Assembly (NCBI RefSeq): GCF_022095675.1
Contig: NZ_JAHYSG010000038.1
Span: 1 to 64,000 of the forward strand
Origin: Dactylosporangium sp. AC04546
GTDB lineage: Bacteria; Actinomycetota; Actinomycetes; Mycobacteriales; Micromonosporaceae
Length of the DNA: 64,000 nucleotides
Reading direction: 5' to 3'
The stretch's first letter is position 1. Every line of letters starts with the position of its first letter. Shown piece after piece: positions 1 through 8,204 of the stretch. The notes beneath the pieces were generated by a model. It was given only the letters and a program-made list of their open reading frames with translations, was not told where the DNA came from and searched no databases. A program made the translations under genes and the position numbers.

Positions 1-18
1 AGCGGGCGGGCGGGCAGG

Positions 19-44
19 CCGGCACGTGGGCCGGCCGGCACGTG
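19..44. repeat. CCGGCACGTG direct repeat pair
   Basis: The 10-mer CCGGCACGTG occurs at 19-28 and 35-44, a 16 bp period, each copy containing the palindrome CACGTG. It lies upstream of the DoxX-like gene and could be a regulatory site, but nothing else supports that. Confidence 0.4.
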
Positions 45-111
45 TGTCACAAACGGCCTCGCTGGCGTGTCTCCGGAACGTACATGCCGTCAACCGGAGC
101 GGAGCAACCGC

Positions 112-501
112 ATGAGCCTCAACCTTGCGCTGTGGGTCGTCACTGTCCTGCTCGCCGCAGTGCTGCTGGTCAGCACCTCCAAGATGGTCGTGCCCAGGGA
201 GCGGATGGCGGCCCTGGGCCGCGCCGCGGAGTGGGTGCTCGACTTCAGCCCGGGCGCGTTGCGGGCCATCGGCACCCTGGAGATCCTCGCCGCGGCGGGC
301 CTGATCCTGCCCGCCGTCCTCGACGTCGCGCCGGTGCTGGTGCCCGTAACGGCCACCTGCGTGGCGCTGCTGTTCGCCGGTGCCGCGACCATGCGCCTGC
401 GCCGGGGCGAGACCGTGACGATCGCCGCCGACCTGGTCTACCTCGCGCTGGCCGTGTTCGTGGCCTGGGGCCGGTTCGGCCCCGTGCCCCTCACCGGCTG
501 A
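112..501 (+). CDS. DoxX-like family membrane protein
   Basis: A 129-residue integral membrane protein with four hydrophobic segments at about residues 4-24, 45-67, 71-92 and 97-119, the size and layout of small DoxX-like proteins. Their biochemical role is poorly defined; some family members are linked to thiol or oxidative stress. The start is the ATG of MSLNLALW, preceded by a purine-rich GGAGCGGAG. An in-frame GTG at 67 would add 15 non-hydrophobic residues and lacks a ribosome site. It stands alone ahead of the Clp-N gene, 95 bp away. The family call rests on overall topology rather than a catalytic motif. Confidence 0.75.
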   Translation: MSLNLALWVVTVLLAAVLLVSTSKMVVPRERMAALGRAAEWVLDFSPGALRAIGTLEILAAAGLILPAVLDVAPVLVPVTATCVALLFAGAATMRLRRGETVTIAADLVYLALAVFVAWGRFGPVPLTG

Positions 502-596
502 GCTCGGGCGACGACGACACTCCCGTGCGTGAGTCGCTCACCGCTACCATGTGCACGCGTCTGGTGAGGGTACGACTGACGGATGAAAGGGGCGCG

Positions 597-1307
597 ATGG
601 CGCTGACCGACCGCGCGCACCTGGTGGTCGCCCTCGCCCACCGCACGGCCGTCTTCCGGGCACACGGTCCGGTCGGCGCCGAGCATCTGCTGCTGGCCAT
701 GACCGAGATCGAGGAGAGCGTCGCCGCGCTGGTCCTCGCCTCGCTCGGCATCTCGCTGCCCACCCTGCGCGCGGAGGTCGAGCGGCGCCTGCCGGCCAAC
801 GGCTCGCACGTCGACCTCGGCGACGCCGCCGGCTGGGTGCTGCAACGCGCGCAGGCGTGGGCCGACGACGAGTGGGTCGGCACCGAGCACCTGCTCACGG
901 CGCTCGGCGAGGTCGGCGGTACCGCCGGTGAGGTCCTCGCCGTCCTCGGCGCGACGCCCGACCGGGTGACGGCCGAGGCCGCGCGGCTGCTGAGCGCCTA
1001 CCCGCACGGCCGCCCCGAACCGGGTGTCGAGCCGACCGCCGAGCAACTGGTCGGCGCGCGCCGGCTCGTCGTGCCGCCCGGCCTGCCCGACTACGAGGCG
1101 GCCATCGCCGAGGCCCGCCGCGAGAAGGAGGCCGCCGTCGACGACCAGCGGTTCGACTCGGCGGCCCGGCTCCGCGACACCGAACGGCAGCTGCTGGCCG
1201 AACGCCAACGGCTCGTGCACGACTGGCTCGCCGAGGTCGACCCGGTGGTGCTCGTCACCGAGCTCGACCGCCTGTACCGCCAGGCCGACCACCTCCTCCG
1301 GCCCTGA
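597..1307 (+). CDS. Clp N-terminal repeat / UVR-motif protein (ClpC-like adaptor without ATPase)
   Basis: A 236-residue protein. Two Clp-N (substrate/adaptor-binding) repeats are visible at about residues 15-45 (HRTAVFRAHGPVGAEHLLLA) and 85-115 (WVGTEHLLTALGEVGG), followed at about 165-205 by a UVR-type coiled helix pair (EARREKEAAVDDQRFDSAAR). ClpC has this order, but both AAA+ ATPase domains are missing, so this is a stand-alone regulator-like fragment, a type common in actinomycetes. It may bind Clp substrates or adaptors (inference). The ATG at 597 follows GAAAGGGG; the frame is open further upstream, but no earlier start has a ribosome site. Confidence 0.85.
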   Translation: MALTDRAHLVVALAHRTAVFRAHGPVGAEHLLLAMTEIEESVAALVLASLGISLPTLRAEVERRLPANGSHVDLGDAAGWVLQRAQAWADDEWVGTEHLLTALGEVGGTAGEVLAVLGATPDRVTAEAARLLSAYPHGRPEPGVEPTAEQLVGARRLVVPPGLPDYEAAIAEARREKEAAVDDQRFDSAARLRDTERQLLAERQRLVHDWLAEVDPVVLVTELDRLYRQADHLLRP

Positions 1308-1339
1308 ACCCGGCAATCGTCTGACGTATGGTTGGGCGC

Positions 1340-1819
1340 ATGACGCAGGACGTTCGGCAAGGGGACCTCGTTGAGGACTTCGAGCTGCTCGACGAGACCG
1401 GCACGCCGCGGAAGTTGTCGGAGCTGCTCGGCAACGGGCCCGTGGTGCTGTTCTTCTACCCGGCCGCGCTCACCCGCGGGTGCACCGCCGAGAGCTGCCA
1501 CTTCCGCGACCTCGCCGCCGAGTTCATCGAGGTCGGCGCGCAGCGGGTCGGGATCAGCCGGGACAGTGTCGAGAAGCAGCGGGAGTTCTCCGAGCTGCAC
1601 AAGTTCGACTACCCGCTGCTGTCCGACCCGGACGGCGTGGTGGCTGACCGGTTCGGGGTGCGGCGGCGGCTGCCGCTCGGGCCGCTGAGCATGAAGCGGA
1701 TGACGTTCGTCATCGGCACCGACCGGCGGGTCATCGCGGTCATCCACAGCGAGCTGTCCATGAACGAGCACGCCGACCACGCGCTGCGGGCGCTGCGGGA
1801 GCACACCCGGCAGGGTTGA
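1340..1819 (+). CDS. Peroxiredoxin (AhpC/TSA, Bcp/PrxQ-like)
   Basis: A 159-residue thioredoxin-fold peroxidase. The peroxidatic cysteine is Cys48 in the FYPAALTRGCTAESC segment, with a candidate resolving Cys53 five residues later, the CxxxxC arrangement of PrxQ/Bcp enzymes that reduce hydroperoxides with thioredoxin. The Thr and Cys of the TxxC motif are present, and a conserved Arg follows in the FGVRRRL region. An in-frame ATG at 1328 is also possible. I prefer 1340 because a -10-like TATGGT (1326-1331) would place transcription start at or next to this ATG, giving a leaderless message. It converges on the lanC gene with only 4 bp between stops. Confidence 0.88.
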   Translation: MTQDVRQGDLVEDFELLDETGTPRKLSELLGNGPVVLFFYPAALTRGCTAESCHFRDLAAEFIEVGAQRVGISRDSVEKQREFSELHKFDYPLLSDPDGVVADRFGVRRRLPLGPLSMKRMTFVIGTDRRVIAVIHSELSMNEHADHALRALREHTRQG

Positions 1820-1823
1820 GGCG

Positions 1824-2759
1824 TCACTGCACCAGCAGCAGCGCCGGCCAGGTCACCGGGCCGGGGTTGGCGTGGTCGTGCAGGGCCAGGGCCACGCCCG
1901 CGTCGCCGTACAGCAACGAGGCGTCGCCCGGGCGCCACGTGTCGCGGATCGCGGCCGCCGTGGCGTCGGCGAGTGCCGGCAGGCCGGCGCTGAGCGCGGT
2001 CCGCAGCACGCCGGCGTACCCGCAGCACAGCATCGCGTCCCGGACGCCCCACCGGTCGGGCGGCGTGGCCGCGATCGCGCTGAGGGCCTCGGTGCCGGCG
2101 CGGGTCAGGGCCGGGTCGGCCAGAGCGTTCCCGGCCAGCTGCACGGCCCGGGCGATGCCGGCGGTGCCGACGCACCACTGGTGCCGCGGCTCGGCGGGCC
2201 AGGCGGCGAGCCGGGCCGCGGCGGCGAGCCGGGCCGCGGCTGCCTGGAGGGCCTCGCGCTGCCCAGGGACGGCGACACCGGCGTCGAGCGCGATCGCGAG
2301 CAGCGCCACGGGGCCCGCCAGACCGTGCGCCATCCCCGGACGGGCGATCCCAGGCCCCAACAGGCCGGAGAGCGAGCGCAGCGCCGCCTCGAGGCCGGGC
2401 CCGGCACGGTCGTAGCCGAGGTCGCGGGCCAGCAGCAGCAACCGGCCCAGACCGGCCAGGCCGGTGATGGCGTCGAACTCCACGGCAGCGCGGGCCTGCC
2501 GCGCGAGCCAGGCGACGCCCGGCGCCACGATCCGCTCCAGCCGCGGGTCCTCCACCGAACCCCGCACGATGAGCGCGGCGGCGAGCGTCCCCGCCGTACC
2601 CTCGAACAGGTTGCTGCGCGGGCCCGGCAGTCCGGCCTGCGCCGCGAGGATGTGGGCGACCGCCGCCTCACCCGCCGACAGTCGCGCGGCCAGAATGGCA
2701 CGGGCCGGCGCGGCGGCGTCACGCGTCGGCGGCGCCAGCGCGAGCGCTTCGAGCGTCAT
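1824..2759 (-). CDS. lanC: Stand-alone lanthionine synthetase C-like cyclase
   Basis: A 311-residue LanC-like alpha-toroid protein, the last gene of the lanthipeptide operon. Typical LanC GxxG repeats are present (GTAGTLAA, MAHGLAGP, WCVGTAG, CCGYAG). Cys196 in WCVGTAG and Cys245-Cys246 in LCCGYAG occupy the zinc-ligand positions; the usual Cys-His-Gly is Cys-Cys-Gly, the three-Cys site known from ProcM-like LanM enzymes. LanC proteins bind zinc and catalyse Michael-type addition of Cys thiols to dehydroamino acids. The start overlaps the exporter stop in ATGA, so the two are translationally coupled. A separate LanC is not expected in a class IV cluster, where LanL carries its own cyclase domain; it may close extra rings, or may be a structural helper (inference). 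Confidence 0.85.
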   Translation of the reverse strand: MTLEALALAPPTRDAAAPARAILAARLSAGEAAVAHILAAQAGLPGPRSNLFEGTAGTLAAALIVRGSVEDPRLERIVAPGVAWLARQARAAVEFDAITGLAGLGRLLLLARDLGYDRAGPGLEAALRSLSGLLGPGIARPGMAHGLAGPVALLAIALDAGVAVPGQREALQAAAARLAAAARLAAWPAEPRHQWCVGTAGIARAVQLAGNALADPALTRAGTEALSAIAATPPDRWGVRDAMLCCGYAGVLRTALSAGLPALADATAAAIRDTWRPGDASLLYGDAGVALALHDHANPGPVTWPALLLVQ

Positions 2760-4624
2760 GCGGTGCGCTCCGCGTACTGGCGCTGCTGGGCCGCGTACAT
2801 CCGGGCGAACCGCCCGCCCCGGGCCATCAGCTCGTCGTGCGTGCCGGACTCGACCACGGCGCCCGCGTCGAGGACGTAGATGCGGTCGGCGTACCGGACC
2901 GAGCCGAGCCGGTGCGTGATGAGCACGACCATCCGCCCGTCGCGGGCCAGGTCCATGAGCCGGCCGAAGCTCTCGATCTCCGCCTCCGGGTCGAGCGCCG
3001 CGGTCGGCTCGTCGCAGATGAGCACCGGCGCGGCCCGGAAGTGGGCGCGGGCCAGGGCGAGGCGCTGCCACTGGCCGCCGGAGAGGTCGGTACCGCCCTG
3101 GAAGTCGCGGGCCAGCAGCGTCTCCCAGCCCTCGGGCAGCCCGGCGACCAGGTCGTCGGCGCCGGCGAACGACCCGGCGCGGTCCAGGCGCCCCCCGTCG
3201 GCGGAGGCGGACGGGCGGCCGAGGGTGACGTTCTGGCGGGCGGTGAACGGCCACCGCGGGAAGTCCTGGGCGATCCAGGCGACCTGCGAGAACACGTCGT
3301 GGCGGTCGACGCCGTCCCAGGTGACCGCGCCGCGCGAGGGCCGGTGCAGGCCGGCGACGATCCGGGCCAGGGTGCTCTTGCCGCTGCCGTTGACGCCGAC
3401 CAGGGCGATCACCTCGCCGCGGCGCAGGGTCAGGTCGACGCCGGTGAGGGCCGGTTGGTCGCTGCCCGGGTACGTGAAGTGGACGTCGCGCAGCTCGATC
3501 CGCGCCGGCTCGCAACCGGCCGTCCCGCCGGGAGCGATGGCGTGTTCGGTCACCCGCTGTACCGTGCGCTGATAGTCGGCGACGAAGAGCCCGTGCGTGT
3601 AGAGGCCGTTGCCCTGCAGCAGGACCGTCGTCAGCAGGCCGGTCACCTTCGTGACGGCGAAGATCGACGTGCCGGCGGTGGACAGGTCCATCCGGCCGGT
3701 CAGTAGCAGCCAGCCCAGGGCGGCGAACGCGAGCACGGTCGCGAGCCCGCCGGCGGCGTCGGCGAGCAGCCCGGCGCCCGCCTCGGCACGGGCCAGGCGG
3801 GCCCGCTCGGCCTCCAGGGCGGCGGCGAGCCGGCGGTAGTGGCCGAGGAGGACGTCGGCGAGGCCGTGGACGCGGATCTCCTCGGCGGCCGCGCCCCGCT
3901 CCACGAGGACGTCGGCGAGCACCTGCTTCTGCCGGTTGCCGTTCAGCGACCGTACCGCGGACGCGTGCCCCCATCGGGCCACACTCATCGCCCGCCAGGC
4001 CTGCGGCACGACGGCCAGCAGCAGCAACGGCAGCAGCAGCGGGTGCAGCGCCCCGCCGACCCCGGCGAGCGCGACGATCCCGGCGAGCGAGCCGGCCGCG
4101 GACAGGACGGTCGACGTGAGCTGCTCGGTCGCGCGGACGCCGAGCTTGGCCCCGGCGAGGGCGCGGTGGAACGCCCCGTCGTCGACGACGGCGAGCTCGG
4201 CCCGGGCCGCGCCCTCGAGGAGCCGCTGCTCGGCGAGCCGCTGGACGCGTGGCGCGAGCCGTCCCCCGGCGGCGGTCGCGACCGCCTCGGCGAGGGCGCC
4301 GGCGCCGGCGAGGGCGGCGACGACGAGCAGGGCGGGGACCGCGGCGGCGACCCGGCCGGGCGCGTCGCCCGGGGCGAGCAGCGCGGTGAGCGCCGCGTTG
4401 ACGGCGACCAGCCCGGCCGCGCCGGCGGCCGCCTTGACCAGGTGCGCGGCCCCGGCGGTGAGGAGGGCGGCGCGGTCGGCGGCCCAGGCGATGCCGAGTG
4501 TGAACCGGGTCAGGCCGGGCACGGTCCGCAGCGTGGCCAGGAACCCGGTCTCGGCGGCGGCCGACACGTGGGTCGCCCAGGCGCCGTTCATCCGGATGCC
4601 GGAGCCGAACAACGGATCACTCAT
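2756..4624 (-). CDS. lanT: ABC transporter, fused permease/ATPase, probable lanthipeptide exporter
   Basis: A 622-residue half-transporter. An N-terminal membrane domain with about six helices (residues 45-350) is followed by an ATPase domain with Walker A GVNGSGKST (about 407-415), signature LSGGQWQR (about 512), Walker B VLICDEPTA and H-loop ITHR. There is no N-terminal C39 peptidase, so leader removal must be done elsewhere, as in many class III/IV clusters. The start has a strong AGGAGGG site. It lies 63 bp downstream of lanA, separated by a perfect GC hairpin, and overlaps lanC by 4 bp. The export role is inferred from context. Confidence 0.88.
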   Translation of the reverse strand: MSDPLFGSGIRMNGAWATHVSAAAETGFLATLRTVPGLTRFTLGIAWAADRAALLTAGAAHLVKAAAGAAGLVAVNAALTALLAPGDAPGRVAAAVPALLVVAALAGAGALAEAVATAAGGRLAPRVQRLAEQRLLEGAARAELAVVDDGAFHRALAGAKLGVRATEQLTSTVLSAAGSLAGIVALAGVGGALHPLLLPLLLLAVVPQAWRAMSVARWGHASAVRSLNGNRQKQVLADVLVERGAAAEEIRVHGLADVLLGHYRRLAAALEAERARLARAEAGAGLLADAAGGLATVLAFAALGWLLLTGRMDLSTAGTSIFAVTKVTGLLTTVLLQGNGLYTHGLFVADYQRTVQRVTEHAIAPGGTAGCEPARIELRDVHFTYPGSDQPALTGVDLTLRRGEVIALVGVNGSGKSTLARIVAGLHRPSRGAVTWDGVDRHDVFSQVAWIAQDFPRWPFTARQNVTLGRPSASADGGRLDRAGSFAGADDLVAGLPEGWETLLARDFQGGTDLSGGQWQRLALARAHFRAAPVLICDEPTAALDPEAEIESFGRLMDLARDGRMVVLITHRLGSVRYADRIYVLDAGAVVESGTHDELMARGGRFARMYAAQQRQYAERTA

Positions 4625-4651
4625 CGAAACCCTCCTGTTCGAGAAAGGGGC

Positions 4652-4678
4652 CCGGGGCGGCCGGAACGGCCGCCCCGG
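4652..4678 (-). terminator. Hairpin between lanA and exporter gene
   Basis: A perfect inverted repeat: arm CCGGGGCGGCC at 4652-4662, loop GGAAC, complementary arm 4668-4678. There is no U tract. Its place between precursor and exporter suits an attenuator or 3'-end stabiliser that keeps lanA message in excess (inference). Confidence 0.6.
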
Positions 4679-4687
4679 ACAACCCGA

Positions 4688-4864
4688 TCAGCACCAGTAG
4701 CTGTACGGGTTGGTGCTCTCGCACGGCGCGCTCGGGTCCGTCAGGGCGCTGTTGCACGTGGTCCTCGTGCGGGTGTTGACGGACTCGTTGCAGATGACGT
4801 CGAGGCCGAGGCGCTCGCGGGGCTGGGTCTCGGGCAGCATCTGCAGCACGGCGATGTCGGACAT
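4688..4864 (-). CDS. lanA: Class IV-type lanthipeptide precursor peptide
   Basis: A 58-residue peptide. The leader-like N-terminus contains DIAVLQMLPETQPRERLG, which matches the LxxLPETxP pattern I recall in class IV (venezuelin-type) leaders. The following region is rich in Ser, Thr and Cys: four cysteines (25, 37, 48, 58) and eleven Ser/Thr between residues 28 and 55, ending Tyr-Ser-Tyr-Trp-Cys with Cys as the last residue. A ribosome site GAAGGGA precedes the ATG. It lies 69 bp downstream of lanL and 63 bp upstream of the exporter. The start of the core is not certain (after Gly20 to Asp22 is plausible). I know no named lanthipeptide with this core. Confidence 0.88.
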   Translation of the reverse strand: MSDIAVLQMLPETQPRERLGLDVICNESVNTRTRTTCNSALTDPSAPCESTNPYSYWC

Positions 4865-4933
4865 GTGCGGGTTCCCTTCATGGGTTCTTCGGCTGCCGCC
4901 GCCCGGTCGGGCGGGGCATGTCTCGGAAGGTGG

Positions 4934-7573
4934 CTACGACCACCAGGGGTGCGCGCCGCCGTACCGGAGGCGCAGCAGGAAGTCCAGGACGCCGGCCGGG
5001 CCGTAGCCGTAGTCGAAGCCCAGCTCCGGCTCGCAGGTCAGGACGAGACCGTCGCGCAGCTGGCGGCGGGCGTGCAGGGCCGCGGCGACCTCGCCGGCCC
5101 GGTCGCGGTGCGTCGCGTCGCCGGTGTGGCCGGCGCCGTAGTGGTCGAGGTCGAGCAGGAAATGCCCGACACCGGCCAGCCCGCAGCAGGCGCCGGCGGT
5201 GGAGCTCCACAGGTCGCGCAGGCACGCGTCCGCGCACCGCAGCGCCAGCGAACGCAGGCGCTCGTCGCGGGTGACGTCCCAGAGCCGGATGAGGAACGTG
5301 CCGATGCCGGCCGCGCCGCTGCACCAGTGACCGGCGAACCCGACGTCGCCGCCGAGCCGCAGCGGCCACGCGACGCGGCCACGGTCGTCCCGCGCCGCCC
5401 GCACGAGGGTCTCCCCGGCGGCGGCCGCGGCGTCGGCGAAGCGGGCACCGTCGGGCAGGTGCCGCCCGGCGAGCAGCAGGAACGTCCCGGCACCGGCGAC
5501 GCCGTGGGCGAAGCCGTGCGAGGCGTGCCCGGCGAGCTTCGAATCCGCGCCGGCGGCGGTCGGCCAGTGCCAGTCGTCGCCGTCGCGCTCCGCGGCGGCG
5601 AGCACGGCGTCGGCGTACGCGGCCGCTCGCTCCCCCGCCGCCGGGTCGCCGCCGTCGCGCCACAGCCGCAGGTGGGCCAGGCCGGCGCCGGACAGGCCGT
5701 GGGTGATGTCGCTGCTGTGCCAGGCGAGCGGCAGCCGGCCGGCCAGGTCCGCGGCGCGGGCGGTGAGCCGGTCGTCGCCGAGGAGCCGGGCCGCGTCGTG
5801 CAGCGCCCAGGCGGTGCCGGCGCGGCCGTAGCACAGGCCGGGCAGGAACCGCGGCACGGCGAACAGCCGCTCGTCGAGCCACGCCGCCGCGCGGGCCACG
5901 TCGGCGCGCAGGGCCGGGTCGCCGGTGAGCCGCGCCGCCCGGGTGAGCACCGCGAGGCCGCCGGCCGCGCCGGTCCACAGGTTGGCGGCGTCGTGGTCGC
6001 GGGAGTCGGCGCGCTGCGGCCACAGTGCCGGCGCGCCCGGCGTCATGCCCTGCCGCAGGTGCGTGAGGCCGTCGGCGATCAGCCGGTCGACGCCGTCGGG
6101 CTCCCCGGCTGGTCCTGGCTTCAGCGGTACCACTGAATCGTCGATCGACAGCAGATGCGCCTCGGCGCGTTTGAGGGTCCAGCGGGCCTGCGGATCGGGG
6201 TCGGTCAGCCCGAGGATGGGCGGCGCGAACGCGGCGAGGTCGGGGAACGTGTGCGCGATCCGGTCCAGCAGCGCCGCCCGCTCGGCCGCGGTGCGGGCCA
6301 CCCCGGGGCTGCCGGACACCCACGACGGGCCGAGGCCGGTGACCGCGCAGAACAGGGTCGCGCCCAGGCTGAAGCAGTCGGTCACCGGGCCGGCCAGCGC
6401 GTCCGAGTCCGGGTCGCGCAGTTCGGGTGCCATGAATCCGGCGGTACCGGCGGCCAGCCCGTCGCGCCCGGCCGGCGTCACGAACTCGACGTCGATGAGG
6501 TGCACCTCGTCGAACGGCGACACGAGCACGTTCTGCGGCTTGAAGTCGCGGATCACCAGGCCGGCGTCGTGCACCTCACGCATCAGGTCGATGAGCCGCA
6601 GTCCCAGCTCGGCCGCGGTCTCGACGCCGGCCGTCCGCTCCCGCGCCCACGCGTCGAGCGTGAGCCCGGGCAGGTACTCCTGGGCGAGGAACAGGTCGCC
6701 CTGCTCCTCGAACAGCGCCACCCTGTGCGGCGCGACCCCGAGCGGCACGAGCTCGTCGAGCAGCCGCGCCTCCTCCCGCAGCCGGTCGCGGGCGTCGCTG
6801 CCGTCGAGCAGCGCGCCGGCGTGGGCGCGGGCCTGCTTGACGACGACGTCGGCGCCGTCGCGGTCGTCGACCGCGCGGTACACGCCGCCCTTGTTGGCGT
6901 GGCGGATCGCCTCCCGGATCCGGAACCGGCCGCCGAGCAGCACCTCCTGCGGCGCGGTGTCGGGCTCGGCGGGCACGTCCGGGAACGGCGCGGGCGCCCA
7001 CGCCGGCGGGGTGAACCACGCGGCCCGCACATCCTTGACGACGGTGCCGTCGGGCCCGGCCATGCGCGACTCCATGACGCCGTCGTCGGTGAAGACCCGC
7101 TCGCTGTGGAACTCGCCGTACCGGTAGTGGACCAGGCTGCCCGGCCGGAACGGCCGGTCGGACAGGATCCGCGGCCCGGGCAGCCCGCGGGTGGCCTCGT
7201 GCAGCCGCGCCGCGAGGGCCCGGAACTCGTCGTCGTCGACGGGGTAGGCGGTGATGAACTTGCCGGCGCCGCCGCGGTCGTACCAGCTGTCGACCAGCTG
7301 CGCGACCCGGGCGAGGTCGGTGCCGAACTTGAACGAGCAGCCGGCCTGCACCAGTACCTCGGCCGCCCGGGCCAGCACCAGCGGCGCCGCGAGCGGCGTC
7401 GCCGAGAGGTGCAGCTTCCAGCCGTGCCGTCGCGCGTTGGGCGTCGGCGCCGTCAGGTGGCACCAGGCGGGCGTCGGCTGCACGGTCCACCGCTGCCCGC
7501 CGTTGCGATCGAGCACGCCCCGCACCACGTCGGTCAGCAGTACCGCATCGACCGTCAACGCCTGTCCCATCAC
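4934..7573 (-). CDS. lanL: Lanthionine synthetase, lyase-kinase-cyclase (class IV LanL type)
   Basis: An 879-residue trifunctional enzyme. Residues about 1-200 form the phosphoSer/Thr lyase (motifs WKLHLSA, FKFGTDL, GGAGKFITAYP). About 210-470 form a Ser/Thr kinase with Lys near 245 (DVVVKQAR), catalytic VIRDFKPQNVLV near 340 and LIDVEFV in place of DFG. About 500-879 form a LanC cyclase. Zinc-ligand candidates Cys751 (HWCSGAAG) and Cys796-Cys797 (ACCGLAG) are present. Class III LanKC enzymes lack these ligands, so class IV fits better, but with Cys-Cys-Gly instead of Cys-His-Gly. The enzyme would phosphorylate, eliminate and cyclise LanA. The start may be GTG 7573 or the adjacent ATG 7570; GAGGTGAGGGAG precedes both. 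Confidence 0.9.
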   Translation of the reverse strand: MMGQALTVDAVLLTDVVRGVLDRNGGQRWTVQPTPAWCHLTAPTPNARRHGWKLHLSATPLAAPLVLARAAEVLVQAGCSFKFGTDLARVAQLVDSWYDRGGAGKFITAYPVDDDEFRALAARLHEATRGLPGPRILSDRPFRPGSLVHYRYGEFHSERVFTDDGVMESRMAGPDGTVVKDVRAAWFTPPAWAPAPFPDVPAEPDTAPQEVLLGGRFRIREAIRHANKGGVYRAVDDRDGADVVVKQARAHAGALLDGSDARDRLREEARLLDELVPLGVAPHRVALFEEQGDLFLAQEYLPGLTLDAWARERTAGVETAAELGLRLIDLMREVHDAGLVIRDFKPQNVLVSPFDEVHLIDVEFVTPAGRDGLAAGTAGFMAPELRDPDSDALAGPVTDCFSLGATLFCAVTGLGPSWVSGSPGVARTAAERAALLDRIAHTFPDLAAFAPPILGLTDPDPQARWTLKRAEAHLLSIDDSVVPLKPGPAGEPDGVDRLIADGLTHLRQGMTPGAPALWPQRADSRDHDAANLWTGAAGGLAVLTRAARLTGDPALRADVARAAAWLDERLFAVPRFLPGLCYGRAGTAWALHDAARLLGDDRLTARAADLAGRLPLAWHSSDITHGLSGAGLAHLRLWRDGGDPAAGERAAAYADAVLAAAERDGDDWHWPTAAGADSKLAGHASHGFAHGVAGAGTFLLLAGRHLPDGARFADAAAAAGETLVRAARDDRGRVAWPLRLGGDVGFAGHWCSGAAGIGTFLIRLWDVTRDERLRSLALRCADACLRDLWSSTAGACCGLAGVGHFLLDLDHYGAGHTGDATHRDRAGEVAAALHARRQLRDGLVLTCEPELGFDYGYGPAGVLDFLLRLRYGGAHPWWS

Positions 7574-7598
7574 CGCTCCCTCACCTCGTTCCGCCGTC

Positions 7599-7662
7599 AG
7601 CGGGACCGAGGTTGACAGCGGCCGCTGAAACGGCGCTGAAACGCCGCTGAAGCACCTTCAGC
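7599..7662 (-). promoter_or_regulatory. lanL promoter with three 11-bp-phased TTTCAGC-type repeats
   Basis: Read on the minus strand, heptamers CTTCAGC, TTTCAGC and TTTCAGC lie at 7652-7646, 7641-7635 and 7630-7624, an exact 11 bp period. Eight bases after the last comes TCAACCT, a possible -10. Heptamer repeats of 11 bp period about 8 bp upstream of the -10 are the known layout of SARP-type activator sites. The outermost heptamer also forms an inverted repeat GCTGAAG-CAC-CTTCAGC (7646-7662). The pattern is repeated near 10784-10811. Confidence 0.6.
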
Positions 7663-8204
7663 CAGCGAACACTCGGCGACCTCGACGTCACGGTGGAGCG
7701 TCGGGCCGGTGGCTTACCTGATGACGACCGTCACAGCGCCGAGCGACCCGCCGCCCGACGTCATCGTCGAGCCGCAGGCTGGCCCGTGGTGAGTCAGACA
7801 CTGGTCACCCTGGCCGGACCGAGGGCCTTCTGGGTGACCGTCCAGCTCGCCTTGGCTAGCGTGAGCTCCAGCACGACGGTCGCAACGTCGTGAATCATCG
7901 GAGCGCCTCGTTGGCAACGGCGTCGCACCGAATCAGCCAATAATTCACGCAGGTGGAAGTTGACGCCGACGGGACGCGGCGTCGGCGTAGCGCCTACTAA
8001 TCGGCGCATTTCGTCGACCGACCGGCTGACCTGCCAGTTCGTGAGTGTTGCCTTAAGACGGGTGTGCCGAAAGGGCAGATTGCTGACACCGCGCCACCGG
8101 GCTTTCGGAGTACGGTCTGGATACGATTGGCGGACGGCGATACGTCGATACGCTCGGCGTGATCCCTGGTTCGCGAGGGTTGCGGGACGCATCGCCCTGC
8201 CCTG
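7663..8204. other. Intergenic region, less GC-rich, no convincing gene
   Basis: About 540 bases with visibly lower GC than the flanks. Short ORFs exist on both strands (for example a 34-codon minus ORF beginning MIHDVATVV near 7896 and a 23-codon plus ORF at 7719), but none has a clear ribosome site, family match or normal third-position GC. A plus ORF at 7960-8205 shares its stop with the next start (TGATG), yet its arginine-rich composition looks random. I treat this as the left part of an acquired or decayed segment. Confidence 0.5.

Noticed and set aside
3839..6136. A 765-codon plus-strand frame over the lanthipeptide operon
   Set aside because: Antisense to LanL, LanA and the exporter; composition is arginine/glycine-rich with no domains.
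4688..7573. Class III (LanKC) assignment for the synthetase
   Set aside because: The leader has LPETxP instead of the class III LxLQ core followed by a labionin motif, and the cyclase keeps zinc-ligand cysteines; class IV fits better, though the Cys-Cys-Gly form is unusual.
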